Assembly: GCA_035640455.1 (NCBI GenBank)
Contig: DASQWB010000086.1
Span: 1-29,436, forward strand
Direction: 5' to 3'
DNA: 29,436 nucleotides
From: AC-50 sp035640455
GTDB lineage: Bacteria > Actinomycetota > Thermoleophilia > Gaiellales > Gaiellaceae
The notes under the pieces were generated by a model. That model had not been told where the DNA came from. It saw only the letters and a program-made list of their open reading frames with translations, and searched no databases. Numbering within the stretch: position 1 is the first letter of the stretch; each line of letters starts with the position of its first letter. The translations under genes and the position numbers were made by a program. Of this stretch, positions 14,001 through 24,992 are shown in pieces.

Positions 14001-16270
14001 TCGCGGCGCTGATCCAGGCCGTGCAGCGCTTCCGCGCCGAGGCCAGGCTCGGCGCTTGGCGGCTCGTCGTCCTCACGCGGCACGCGGCCGACGTCACCGG
14101 CGGCGAGCCGCTCGAACCGGCGCGGTGGATGCTCACCGGGCTGCTCAAGTCGGCCGAGCTCGAGATCGCGTCGCTCACGTGCCACCTCGTGGACATCGGA
14201 TCACGGCCGCGGATCGGCGCGCTCGCAGCCTGTCTGCGCGACCCGGCGTGGCCGGTCGTGGCGCTGCGCGGCCGCGACCTCTGGCTGCCGGCGCTGCAGC
14301 CCGTCACCGAGGCGCCACGGCGCCCGCTCCTCCGCCGGCGCGGGACCTACGTGATCACCGGCGGCCTCGGCGCGCTCGGCCTCGTCAGTGCAGGCGCGCT
14401 CGCGCGCACGGGCCTCCAGCCGCGGCTCGTCCTCGTCGGCCGCTCGGGCCTCCGCGACGACGAGGAGCTCCGCCGGTCCGTCGCCGACCTCGAGGCCCGC
14501 GGCGCGGTCGTCGAGACGATCGCCGCGGACGTTGCGGACGAGGAGCATGTGCGCTGCCTGCTCGAGCGGGTGCGGGAGCGATTCGGCGCCGTGAACGGCG
14601 TCATCCACGCGGCCGGCGTCGCGGGCGACGGCCTGCTCGAGCTCCGAAGCGACGAGCAGATCCGGGACGTCCTGCGGCCGAAGGTCGACGGCGCGGCGCT
14701 CCTCCACCGCCACCTCGAGCACGAGCAGGAGCTCGACTTCGTCGTCCACTACAGCAGCCGGGCCGCGCTCGAGGGCCTGATCGGGAGCGCCGACTACAGC
14801 GCCGCGAACGCGTATCTCGACGCGCTCGCCCGGAAGCACGACCGCGGCGATTGCCGCGTCCTCTCGGTCGACTGGCCGTCCTGGGACGAGGTCGGGATGG
14901 CGGCCCGCGGCGTCGTCGTCGACTCCACCGACCTCGCGCGGTCGAACGGAGAGGCCGCGCTCGTCGCCGAGCGGACGCTCTCCGGCGACGAGTGGTTCCT
15001 CGACGAGCACCGGATCGACGGCCGCGCCGTCCTCCCCGGGACCGGCTACGTGGACGCGATCCTCGCCGCGGCGGCCGAGCTCGGCCTCGTCCCGGACGGC
15101 GCGCCCGGCGGACTCCGCGACCTCGTCATCATGGCGCCGCTCGTCGTGGCGGGGACGACGCGCCTGCAGGTGCGCTTCGAGCCGGCGGGCAACGTGCACA
15201 CGGTCAAGGTGCGCGCGCAGCGGCCGGGCGCGGACGGCTGGCTCGACCACGCCCAGGCGATCTTCGCCCTCGCCGACGAGGAGCGGACCGACGTCGACCT
15301 CGGCGACGCGTATCGCCACCTCGACGAGGGCGAGCCGTTGCGCGGGATCGGCGAGCCGGGCCTCGTCCAGTTCGGGCCCCGCTGGAGCAACGTCGCGCGT
15401 GCGGCCCGCACGGACGACGTCTTCGTGGCGGAGCTCGAGCTGCCCCAGCCCTTCCGCGAGGACTGCGGCGCGCACGTCGCGCACCCGGCGCTGCTCGACA
15501 ACGCGACCGCGCTGATCCAGCAGGACCCCGAGAAGCCGCTCCTGCCGTTCCTCTACCGGGAGGCCGTCTTCTTCCAGCGCGTCCCCGACACGGTCGTCAG
15601 CGTGGCCTCGCTGACGACGGCGCAACCGGACGCGCTGAGCGCGGACGTCGACCTCTACGACATCCGTGGCCGGCACGTGGCCCGGATTCGCGGCTACACG
15701 ATGCGCGCCGTCGACCCGAGCGCGTTCGGGCGCTCGCTGAACGGCGGCTCGGAAGCGCCCACCGAGGCGCCGCCAGCCCGCGGAGGTCTCGCGCCGCGCG
15801 ACGGGGCGGCGATCCTCCTGCGGCTGATCGGCGAGAGCACGCCGAGCAACGTCCTCGTCCTCCCGCCCGGCGAGACCGAGGTCGACGGCGGGTTCGTCTC
15901 GACGCTTCCCGGCGACCGGCGGGCCGCCGAGCCGCCGCCGCGCCCGCATGAACCTCCTCCCCCGCCCCCGCCCGGGCCCGAGCGCGCGGAGGTCGCCTCC
16001 GCCCCCGCGCCGCCGCCGGCGCCGGCCGCCGAGCCGGCGCCAGCGGCCGGGCTGGAGGGGCAGATCCGCGACCTCTTCGTCGAGATCCTCGGCGAGTCGG
16101 CGATCGGCCCGGACGACGACTTCTTCGCGCTCGGCGGCAGCTCGCTCGCGGCCGTGCAGCTCGTCGCCCGGATCCGTGACACCTTCGGAATCGAGCTGAG
16201 CGTCGGTCTGGTGTTCGAGAAGGGAACGATTCGTGGTCTGGCAGACGAGCTCGTCCGTCTCGGCGCCTGA
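10985..16270 (+). CDS. type I polyketide synthase module, KS-AT-KR-DH-ACP
   Basis: 1761 aa. KS: LIAVVGLAGKFP start, Cys 174 in ATACSTSL, His 310 in EGHGTATKLGDP, His 352 in KSNLGH, so a complete catalytic triad. AT: Ser 614 in GHSLGEL with HAYH at 710-713, a pattern closer to malonyl (HAFH) than methylmalonyl (YASH) types. KR: nucleotide loop TGGLGALG near 1122, then Lys 1233, Ser 1258, Tyr 1271 and Asn 1275 at the expected spacing; no LDD stereochemistry motif. DH: His 1342 in HRIDGRAVLPG and Asp 1505 in HPALLDNA, both present. A proline-rich linker leads to a carrier domain with Ser in LGGSSLAAV (about 1720). Product: one malonyl extension, ketoreduced and dehydrated to an enoyl chain. The order KR before DH is unusual. 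No ER is present. GTG 10985 overlaps the NRPS and the end overlaps the SDR by 38 bases. Confidence 0.93.
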   Translation: MGGQDLIAVVGLAGKFPMAADVDEYWDNLVAGRECIHDIPEEDLVARGERPENLRHPAYVRRRPLLDGMADFDAKYFGLTPKEAELRDPQHRLFLETSVTLLESAGHDPSRYDGSIGVFGGINAARYADLYLRHLVDAVGELAIETSTHPDYLTTFVSYKLGLSGPSMTVATACSTSLVAIHAATQALRAGECDMAIAGGVEVEWPYGLGYIYKPGGIYPPDGRCRPFDVDAAGTLFGSGVGAVLLKRYADAVADRDTVYAVIRGSACNNDGSDKVGFTAPSVSGQSACIAEALVNAQVDPATISYVEGHGTATKLGDPIEVQALTQAYSVVGGELGTGYCGIGSVKSNLGHLGPAAGVAGFVKTALALHREQIPPSINFTAPNPELRLEETPFHVVSELEPWPRAEGTVRRAGVSSFGIGGTNVHVVLEEAPVLPERAPEEERPQLVLWSAKTPTAADALRDRLAKHLAWSDDRLDDVAHTLRVGRQANAVRGSVVAASAREAAEALLAAVPPDGVPTIDALAFAFPGQGSQVPRMTHGLYELDATFRRGCDSCFEALGDLTGRDLRRLWLEGSPEELAETAVAQPLLYTFEYVLASILARLLGRPAAVLGHSLGELVAGAVAGVFSFEDGLRAVAERGRLMQEMPRGSMLAVAATTEEVEPLLAADVVVAAVNSERQVVFSGEAEAIGRAEERAREAGLSCQVLRTSHAYHSPLMGEAAERFRAFLDGLPLSAPRSPLVSAFTAGIAEAEAATPAFWADQLFRPVRFADAATTLFEANPGCAVLEVGPGDVLTGLLRRHPAARAQSSIVRPLLGRVEPGSGEYVAFLSTLGFLWQAGLELDWTVLDDGEARRVPLPTYPFERKRYIVERPPQEGPVEEPAPPQPEEPPTTPTPARDDGPLLLEPTWHRYGTVDGAEPRDGELRPALALLPAGSAGRAEIVTALQRARFDPLPLELPAEDGGGRDRIFGAVEELARSGELPDTIVHALLTGDEPGTDPAAGVLSVAALIQAVQRFRAEARLGAWRLVVLTRHAADVTGGEPLEPARWMLTGLLKSAELEIASLTCHLVDIGSRPRIGALAACLRDPAWPVVALRGRDLWLPALQPVTEAPRRPLLRRRGTYVITGGLGALGLVSAGALARTGLQPRLVLVGRSGLRDDEELRRSVADLEARGAVVETIAADVADEEHVRCLLERVRERFGAVNGVIHAAGVAGDGLLELRSDEQIRDVLRPKVDGAALLHRHLEHEQELDFVVHYSSRAALEGLIGSADYSAANAYLDALARKHDRGDCRVLSVDWPSWDEVGMAARGVVVDSTDLARSNGEAALVAERTLSGDEWFLDEHRIDGRAVLPGTGYVDAILAAAAELGLVPDGAPGGLRDLVIMAPLVVAGTTRLQVRFEPAGNVHTVKVRAQRPGADGWLDHAQAIFALADEERTDVDLGDAYRHLDEGEPLRGIGEPGLVQFGPRWSNVARAARTDDVFVAELELPQPFREDCGAHVAHPALLDNATALIQQDPEKPLLPFLYREAVFFQRVPDTVVSVASLTTAQPDALSADVDLYDIRGRHVARIRGYTMRAVDPSAFGRSLNGGSEAPTEAPPARGGLAPRDGAAILLRLIGESTPSNVLVLPPGETEVDGGFVSTLPGDRRAAEPPPRPHEPPPPPPPGPERAEVASAPAPPPAPAAEPAPAAGLEGQIRDLFVEILGESAIGPDDDFFALGGSSLAAVQLVARIRDTFGIELSVGLVFEKGTIRGLADELVRLGA
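16220..16225 (+). promoter_or_regulatory. ribosome binding site of the SDR gene
   Basis: AAGGGA within the PKS carrier-domain coding region, seven bases before GTG 16233. It supports the overlapping start of the SDR; no other usable start lies between there and the nucleotide-binding motif. Confidence 0.55.
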
Positions 16271-17090
16271 GGCCCGCAACGGCGCCCGCCCCGCCGGCGC
16301 CTCGGCGTGGTTCGCGCCCGGGCTGCTCGCCGGGGAGGTCGCCGTCGTGACCGGCGGCGCGAGCGGCATCGGCTTCGGAATCGCGAGCACGTTTGCCGAC
16401 CTCGGCTGCGACATCGTCCTCGCGAGCCGCTCGGAGGAGCGGCTGGCGGCGGCGGCCTCGCAGCTCGCGAGCACGAGCGGCCGCCTCTGCAGCACGTTCG
16501 TCTGCGACGTGCGCGACGAGGAGGCGCTCGACCGCCTGCGCGACGAGGTCGGCCGCCGCTACGGCCCGGCGACGATCCTCGTGAACAACGCGGCGGCCAA
16601 CTTCTCGATGGCGGCCGAGCGGATGACCCGGCGCGCCCTCGGCACGGTGCTCGAGGTCGACCTCGTCGGGACGTTCAACGCGACCCGCGCCTTCGTCGGG
16701 CCGATGCTCGAGCGGCGCCGCGGCACGATCCTGAACGTCGTCATCGCCGAGCCCGAGCGCGGGTTCCCCGGCTACGCCCACGCGGGAGCCGCGAAGGCCG
16801 GGATCCTCTCGCTCACGCGAACCTGGGCCCGCGAGTGGGGCGGGCACGGGATCCGCGTCAACGCGCTCGCGCCCGGGCCGGTGCCGACCGAGGGCGTGGC
16901 GAGCAACATGCTCGGCCTGCCCGAGAGCGAGCAGTCGCAGGCGTTCGCGGGCGTCGCGGGCAAGCTCGCCCTGGGCCGGCTCGGCACGGCCGACGACTGC
17001 GCCGCCGCGGCCGTCTTCCTCTGCTCGCCGGCCGCGAGCTGGATCACCGGCACGAGCCTCGTCGTCGACGGGGGATTGCACATCGCATGA
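16233..17090 (+). CDS. short-chain reductase, 2,4-dienoyl-CoA-reductase-like
   Basis: 285 aa, Rossmann-fold SDR. VVTGGASGIG at about 39-47 and ASRSEER at 64-70 indicate NADP(H). The NNAAANF segment (118-124), the absence of the YxxxK tyrosine (the segment is HAGAAK, Lys 188) and NALAPGPVPTEG match the 2,4-dienoyl-CoA reductase branch, where peroxisomal-type enzymes read HAGSAK. Those enzymes reduce conjugated dienoyl thioesters. The usual SDR Ser and Tyr are not seen here. The gene follows a PKS that has DH but no ER, so it may reduce, isomerise or otherwise act on the carrier-bound unsaturated intermediate in trans; this is inference. GTG 16233 has a good ribosome site inside the PKS gene. 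The stop overlaps the next start (ATGA). Confidence 0.85.
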   Translation: MVWQTSSSVSAPEARNGARPAGASAWFAPGLLAGEVAVVTGGASGIGFGIASTFADLGCDIVLASRSEERLAAAASQLASTSGRLCSTFVCDVRDEEALDRLRDEVGRRYGPATILVNNAAANFSMAAERMTRRALGTVLEVDLVGTFNATRAFVGPMLERRRGTILNVVIAEPERGFPGYAHAGAAKAGILSLTRTWAREWGGHGIRVNALAPGPVPTEGVASNMLGLPESEQSQAFAGVAGKLALGRLGTADDCAAAAVFLCSPAASWITGTSLVVDGGLHIA

Positions 17091-18454
17091 GCGCGCCCGC
17101 GAGTTCCTCTTCGCAGCCGGCGCCGCCTATGCTCGGCGGCCTCGCGACCGTGACCACCGTCCCGAACAGCCAGGCCCAGCAGGGGCGTCTCGAGGCGCTC
17201 CGCCGCCACGGGCCGGTCGGCCTTCTGCGCCACTGCCTGACCGTCGGGCTGCAGTTCACGGGCCCCGTCGACGAGCAGGTGCTCCAGGCCGCGCTCGACA
17301 CCGTCGTCGAGCGCCACGAGGCGCTCCGCGCGCGCTTCCCGCTCGGGGAGGAGGCACACGTGATCGACCCCGACCTCCGTGTTCGGATCGAGCGGCGGCT
17401 CGTCTTCGGCACCGATCCGCAGGAGCGGCAGGCGGCGGCGCGGCGGGAGGCGGAGGAGGCGGTGATGACGCCGTTCGACGTCGAGCGCGGTCCGCTCATG
17501 CGCGCGACGCTGCTCGCCGTCGGCCCGCACGACCACCTGCTCGTCTTCAGCTGGGACCAGCTCGTCATCGACGCCTGGTCAGCGACGATCGTCGTGCGCG
17601 ACTTCGTCGAGGCGGCGGACGTCCTCGCCCGCGGCGAGCCGGCGCCGGCCGCGGAGCCCGGCTGCTACGCGCGTGTGCGCGCTGCGCTCCGGCGGCATCG
17701 CGCGCGGGAGGCGACCCTCGACCGGCTGCGCGTGGAGCGCCGCCCCGACAGCTGCGATCCGAACCATCTCTCGCGGCTCGCGATCTGGGTCGACGACGAG
17801 GTCGCCGCGGCGATCGGCCGGCGCGCGCGTGCGCTCCGCATCCCGACCTCGACCGCCGTCTTCGGCGCCTTCGCGGCGGCCGCGACGGCGTGGTCGGGCG
17901 AGGACGGCCTGACGATCACCTCGACCTTCGCCGCTCGCGAGACCCCGGACGAGCTCGAGGCCGTCGGCTGGCTCGCGAACGAGGTGCCGATCTCGCTCGG
18001 CGGCCCGGACGGCACGGTCGAGGAGCGGCTGCGCGCGATCGCCCGCCGGTTCTTCGACGCGCTCTCGGTGCAGCGGATCCCGTCGCTCGCGGCGCCGGCG
18101 GAGGGCGAGGACGCGACCGGGATCTCCGTCTCGATCGTCTATCTGCCGCAGGTGCTGAGCGGCGCCGAGCAGCTCGACCTCCGCCTCGGCGACGCCTCGG
18201 TCCGCCGCCGCGCCGTATCGGTGTGCCCGACCGACACCGACGTCTCGCTCTACGCCTCCGAGGGCGGGCCGGTCGGAGAAGACGGGCTGCCGGGGCTCGT
18301 GCTCGGCGGCACCGTCCAGCGGACGCGCGTCGGCGAGGAGCAGCTGCGGGAGATCCTCGCGCGCTGGCGGGCGGGGCTGGAGCGGCTCGCCGCGCTCGAC
18401 TGGGGCGAGAGCGGCTGGCGCGAGGCGGCGGCGCCGCTGGAGGCGGTCGCATGA
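17087..18454 (+). CDS. stand-alone condensation-domain protein with lost catalytic motif
   Basis: 455 aa with the C-domain fold: LQAALDTVVERHEALRARFP (about residues 67-86), MTPFDVERGPLMRATL, and an ITSTFAARETPDELEAVGWLANEVPISL segment equivalent to the C5 region. The catalytic HHxxxDG motif reads DQLVIDA (157-163), so both His are gone while the Asp stays. Normal amide formation is therefore unlikely. Degenerate C-like domains can serve as docking platforms (as the X domain does for P450s) or catalyse other reactions. The gene sits between the SDR and a free carrier protein, coupled to both by ATGA overlaps, which suggests it works with that carrier. It starts at ATG 17087. Confidence 0.85.
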   Translation: MSAPASSSSQPAPPMLGGLATVTTVPNSQAQQGRLEALRRHGPVGLLRHCLTVGLQFTGPVDEQVLQAALDTVVERHEALRARFPLGEEAHVIDPDLRVRIERRLVFGTDPQERQAAARREAEEAVMTPFDVERGPLMRATLLAVGPHDHLLVFSWDQLVIDAWSATIVVRDFVEAADVLARGEPAPAAEPGCYARVRAALRRHRAREATLDRLRVERRPDSCDPNHLSRLAIWVDDEVAAAIGRRARALRIPTSTAVFGAFAAAATAWSGEDGLTITSTFAARETPDELEAVGWLANEVPISLGGPDGTVEERLRAIARRFFDALSVQRIPSLAAPAEGEDATGISVSIVYLPQVLSGAEQLDLRLGDASVRRRAVSVCPTDTDVSLYASEGGPVGEDGLPGLVLGGTVQRTRVGEEQLREILARWRAGLERLAALDWGESGWREAAAPLEAVA

Positions 18455-18723
18455 GCGCAGACGCCGTGGGAGCGATGCTCGAGATCTGGCGCGAGCTCTT
18501 CGAGGGCGAGGAGATCTCGGAGGACACCGACTACATCGCGATCGGCGGCACCTCGCTACTCGCCGTCCGGCTCCGGGCGAGGATCCGCGAGCGGTTCGGG
18601 CGCGACGTCGACCTCGTCGACATCTTCGACCGCGGGACGCCGCGGGAGCTCGCCGCCTATACGCTCGAGGCGCCGCTCTGGATCGACGAGCCCGACGACG
18701 AGGCGGGAGCCGCGACCGGATGA
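18451..18723 (+). CDS. stand-alone peptidyl/acyl carrier protein
   Basis: 90 aa. Ser 35 in IGGTSLLAVRL is the expected phosphopantetheine site; it is followed by ARIRERFGRDVDLVDIFDRGT, the usual helix 2-3 region. The C-terminal tail (WIDEPDDEAGAATG) is acidic. No dedicated A domain lies next to it, so it must be loaded in trans, by one of the three A domains here, an outside ligase, or transacylation from another carrier. ATG 18451 overlaps the preceding stop, and its own stop overlaps the thioesterase start. Probable partners are the degenerate C protein and the Cys thioesterase. Confidence 0.88.
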   Translation: MSADAVGAMLEIWRELFEGEEISEDTDYIAIGGTSLLAVRLRARIRERFGRDVDLVDIFDRGTPRELAAYTLEAPLWIDEPDDEAGAATG

Positions 18724-19472
18724 GCCGCGAGCCGAAGTGGCTCGTCCGCTGGCCGCGCTCGGACGACCCGGCGGTCCGGCTGATCTGCTTCGGGCACGCC
18801 GGCGCGGGGGCCTCCGCCTACCGCGCGTGGTCGGAGGTGGCGCCGCCGGCGATCGAGGTCTGCGCCGTCAGGCTGCCCGGGCGCGAGAGCAGGCTCCGCG
18901 AGCCGGCCTTCGACGACGTCCACGAGCTCGTGCCCGCCGCCCTGCCCTGGCTCGCCGAAGGCTTGGAACCGCCGTTCGCCCTCTTCGGCCACTGCTCGGG
19001 GGCGCTCGTCGCGTTCGAGCTCGCGCGCGAGCTCCGGCGGCGCGCCGGCCCGCAGCCGCTCGTGCTGATCGCGGCCGACCAGGTCGCGCCGAGCCTGCAG
19101 GCGAGCGTCGGCCGCGACCGGGGCCTCGACGTCCGCGAGCGGGTGACGCGGCTCGGCGGGACCTCCGACACGATCCTCGAGAACGACACGCTCTTCGCGA
19201 AGCTCGTGCCGACGCTCGTCGCCGACTTCCGGCTCGCCGACGAGTACGAGTACCGGCCGGAGCCGCCGCTCGAGAGCCCGATCGTCGTCGTGCCGGCCGC
19301 GGGCGAAGGCTCGGACGACAACCCGGGCATCCACGAGTGGGCGCGCGAGACGGAGGCCGGGCTCGAGGTGCGGCGCCTCGCCGCCGACCACTTCTTCCGC
19401 GACGAGGCGTGGCTCGACCTCGCGCGCACCGTCGTCGGCGAGATCGAGCGCCACGTAGGCGCCATCGCATGA
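18720..19472 (+). CDS. type II thioesterase with Cys in place of the nucleophilic Ser
   Basis: 250 aa, alpha/beta hydrolase of the discrete thioesterase family: LICFGHAGAGASAYRAW at the N-terminus (oxyanion region), VRLPGRESRLREPAF, and the C-terminal AADHFF with His 224. Acid candidates are Asp 199 and Asp 200 in EGSDD. The nucleophile motif, usually GHSMG, reads GHCSG with Cys 92 (18993-18995, codon TGC). Ordinary type II thioesterases remove wrong acyl groups from carriers. A Cys nucleophile is seen in a few thioesterases that catalyse ring-forming release instead, so a synthetic or acyl-transfer role is possible. The gene starts at ATG 18720 overlapping the carrier protein stop. Confidence 0.9.
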   Translation: MSREPKWLVRWPRSDDPAVRLICFGHAGAGASAYRAWSEVAPPAIEVCAVRLPGRESRLREPAFDDVHELVPAALPWLAEGLEPPFALFGHCSGALVAFELARELRRRAGPQPLVLIAADQVAPSLQASVGRDRGLDVRERVTRLGGTSDTILENDTLFAKLVPTLVADFRLADEYEYRPEPPLESPIVVVPAAGEGSDDNPGIHEWARETEAGLEVRRLAADHFFRDEAWLDLARTVVGEIERHVGAIA

Positions 19473-20659
19473 CGATGGCCACGAGGCTCTCGGTCGACGT
19501 CGTGACGGGCCTGGACGGCGTCGCCGCGGAATGGGACGAGCTCGCAGCCGGCAGGTCGCTCTACCTCGACCGGCGCTGGCTCCGCTCGCTCGAGCACGAC
19601 CCGGCGCTGACGCCGCGCTACGTGCTGGTGCGCGACGCGGGACGCCTGGTCGGGGCGCTGCCGGCGTACGTCTGGGACGGCGCCGAAGGCTGGGCGACCG
19701 GGGCCTACGACGTCTCGTGGGCGCTCCGCCGGGCGGTGGCGGGGGTGGCGCGCGACGACGCCTACCCGGCGGTGCTGGCGGGATCGCGGGCGGGCTATGC
19801 CAACGAGCCGCTGCTCGCGCGGGGGCTTCCGGAGGAGCTGCGGCGGGAGGTCGCGGCGGCCCTTCTCGAGGCGGTGGACGGGCTGGCGGACGACGCCGGC
19901 GCCTCCGTGGTCGCGTTCCCGTTCCTGACCCGGCGGGGGCTCCTCGAGCTCGCGCCGGCGATCGACCGCTTCGGCCCGCGCCTGCTCCACTCGGCCGGCA
20001 CGCGCCTCGAGGTGCAATGGAACTCGTTCGAGGGCTACATGCGCTCGCTGCGGGCCCGCCGCCGGAACCGCACGCGGGTCGAGCTGCGCCGCTTCGAGCA
20101 GTGCGGCCTCACCGTCGAGCGGCTCCGGCTCACCCAATGCCACGAGGAGGTCGCGCCGCTCAGCGCCAACGTCCAGCGCCGCTACGGGCACGGCGACTCT
20201 CCGGAGCGCCTGGCCGCCGCCCTCCGCGCACAGGCAAACGAGCTGGACGACAAGAGCGTCGTCTTCCTCGCCCGCCGCGACGGGCTCGCCGCGGGCTTCT
20301 CGCTCGCGTTCGAGCACGAGCGCGTCCTGCACGTCCGCGGCGTCGGCTTCGACTACGAGCAGGTCGGCGGCGACGCCGCGTACTTCAAGCTCACCTACTA
20401 CCTGCCGATCGAGTACGCCGGCGAGGCCGGCCTCGACGCGATCGAGTTCGGCCCCACCGCGTACCGCGCGAAGTTCGTGCGCGGCTGCCGACCGTACCCG
20501 CTGCTCTCGGTCGTGCGGCCCGCACCCGCGCACCGCGACGCACTCGCCGCCTGGGCACCGCGCTGGAACGAGAGCGCGTTCAGGTGGTCGGAGGGCCAGT
20601 TCGCGGACTTCGGACGGCTCGAGCGGCAGGCGTGGCTGCCGGAGCCGGAGGCGGCGTGA
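19469..20659 (+). CDS. FemAB/GNAT-like acyltransferase, first tandem copy
   Basis: 396 aa. The fold impression is of the GNAT superfamily proteins annotated as GNAT or peptidoglycan biosynthesis/recognition (PF04339/FemAB-like): EWDELAAGRSLYLDRRWLRSLE, ALPAYVW, AGYANEPLL, RARRRNRTRVELRRFEQCGL, VVFLARRDGLAAGFSLAFEH, and the C-terminal YYLPIEYAGEAGLDAIEFGPTAYRAKFVRGC. No substrate is known for most of this group; relatives transfer amino acids from tRNA or acyl groups from CoA. It is about three quarters identical by eye to the next gene, so the pair arose by tandem duplication. ATG 19469 overlaps the thioesterase stop. A role in acylating an amine or carrier-bound group of the product is inferred from position only. 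Confidence 0.75.
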   Translation: MTMATRLSVDVVTGLDGVAAEWDELAAGRSLYLDRRWLRSLEHDPALTPRYVLVRDAGRLVGALPAYVWDGAEGWATGAYDVSWALRRAVAGVARDDAYPAVLAGSRAGYANEPLLARGLPEELRREVAAALLEAVDGLADDAGASVVAFPFLTRRGLLELAPAIDRFGPRLLHSAGTRLEVQWNSFEGYMRSLRARRRNRTRVELRRFEQCGLTVERLRLTQCHEEVAPLSANVQRRYGHGDSPERLAAALRAQANELDDKSVVFLARRDGLAAGFSLAFEHERVLHVRGVGFDYEQVGGDAAYFKLTYYLPIEYAGEAGLDAIEFGPTAYRAKFVRGCRPYPLLSVVRPAPAHRDALAAWAPRWNESAFRWSEGQFADFGRLERQAWLPEPEAA

Positions 20660-21848
20660 ATCTCTCGGTCGACGTCGTGACAAGCCTGGACGCCGTCGCG
20701 GACGAGTGGGACGAGCTGGCGGCCGACCGGTCGCTCTACCTCGACCGCCGCTGGCTGCGGTCGCTCGAGCGCGACCCGGCGCTCGAGGCGCGCTACGTCC
20801 TCGTGCGCGCGGGGTGGTTGCTCGGCGCGCTGCCGGCGTACGTCTGGGACGGCGGCGAGGGTTGGGCGACCGGCGCCTACGACGTCTCGTGGTCGCTCCG
20901 CCGGGCGGTCGTCGGAGTCGCGCGCGCAGAGGCGTATCCGGCGGTGCTCGCGGGGTCGCGGGCGGGGTACGCGAACGAGCCGCTGCTCGCGCCCGGGCTC
21001 TCGGAAGAGCTGCGGCAGGAGGTCGCGGCCGCGCTGCTCCAGGGAGTGGACGAGCTGGCGGAGGAGGCCGGCGCCTCGGTCGTCGAGTTTCCGTTCCTCA
21101 CTCGGCGCGGCCTGCTCGAGCTGGCGCCGGCGATCGACCGCTTCGGCCCGCGCCTGCTCCATTCGGCCGGCACGCGCCTCGAGGTGCGGTGGGACTCCTT
21201 CGACGGCTACCTGCGCTCGCTCGGGACTCAGCGCCGGCACCGAACCCGCGCCGAGCTCCGCCGCTTCGAGGCGAGCGGCCTCACCACGGAGCGGCGCCGC
21301 CTGGGCGAGTGCTACGAGGAGCTCGCGCCGCTCTCCGCCAACGTCCAGCGCCGCTACGGCCACGCGGACTCGCCGGCGACCACGAGGGCGCAGCTTCGTG
21401 CCCAGGCGGCGGAGGTGGACGAGGAGAGCGTCGTCTTCCTCGCGCGCCGTGACGGGCGTGCCGTGGGCTTCTCGCTCGCGTACGAGCACGCGGGAGCCCT
21501 CGTCATCCGAACCGTCGGCTTCGACTACGAGCACGTCGGCGGCGGCGACGCGGCGTACTTCAACCTCGGCTTCTACCTGCCGATCCGCTTCGCGGCGGAG
21601 GCGGGCCTGAGCGCGATCGAGTGCGGCCCTGCCTCGTACCGTGCGAAGGTCTACCGCGGCTGCGAGCCGTACCCGCTCTTCTCCGTCGTGCGTCCGACCC
21701 CCGCCCACCGCGGCGCGCTCGCGAGGTGGGCGCCGCGCTGGAACGAGAGTGCGTTCGGCTGGTGGGAGGGCCAGCTCGCCGACTTCGGCCCGCTCGACCG
21801 GCGCGCGTGGGTGCCCGAGACCGTGCTCGACGAGGAGGAGGTCGCCGT

Positions 21849-21852
<4 letters not shown>
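20656..21852 (+). CDS. FemAB/GNAT-like acyltransferase, second tandem copy
   Basis: 398 aa, starting at GTG 20656, which overlaps the stop of the first copy (GTGA). It aligns with the first copy along its whole length. Shared blocks include RSLYLDRRWLRSLE, LPAYVWDG, WATGAYDVSW, PFLTRRGLLELAPAIDRFGP and APRWNESAF. Differences concentrate in the central basic region (GTQRRHRTRAELRRFEASGL against RARRRNRTRVELRRFEQCGL) and around FNLGFYLPIRFAAEAGLSA. It also carries an extra acidic C-terminus (VLDEEEVAV). Both copies appear intact, which suggests two related substrates or a heterodimer. The function is otherwise as uncertain as for the first copy. Confidence 0.75.
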
Positions 21853-24974
<3,122 letters not shown>

Positions 24975-24992
24975 CCAAAGCGGCCGTGCCTC

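Noticed and set aside
10694..14185. Long minus-strand open frame opposite the PKS
   Set aside because: Low-complexity mirror translation; the plus strand has complete KS and AT catalytic residues over the same bases.
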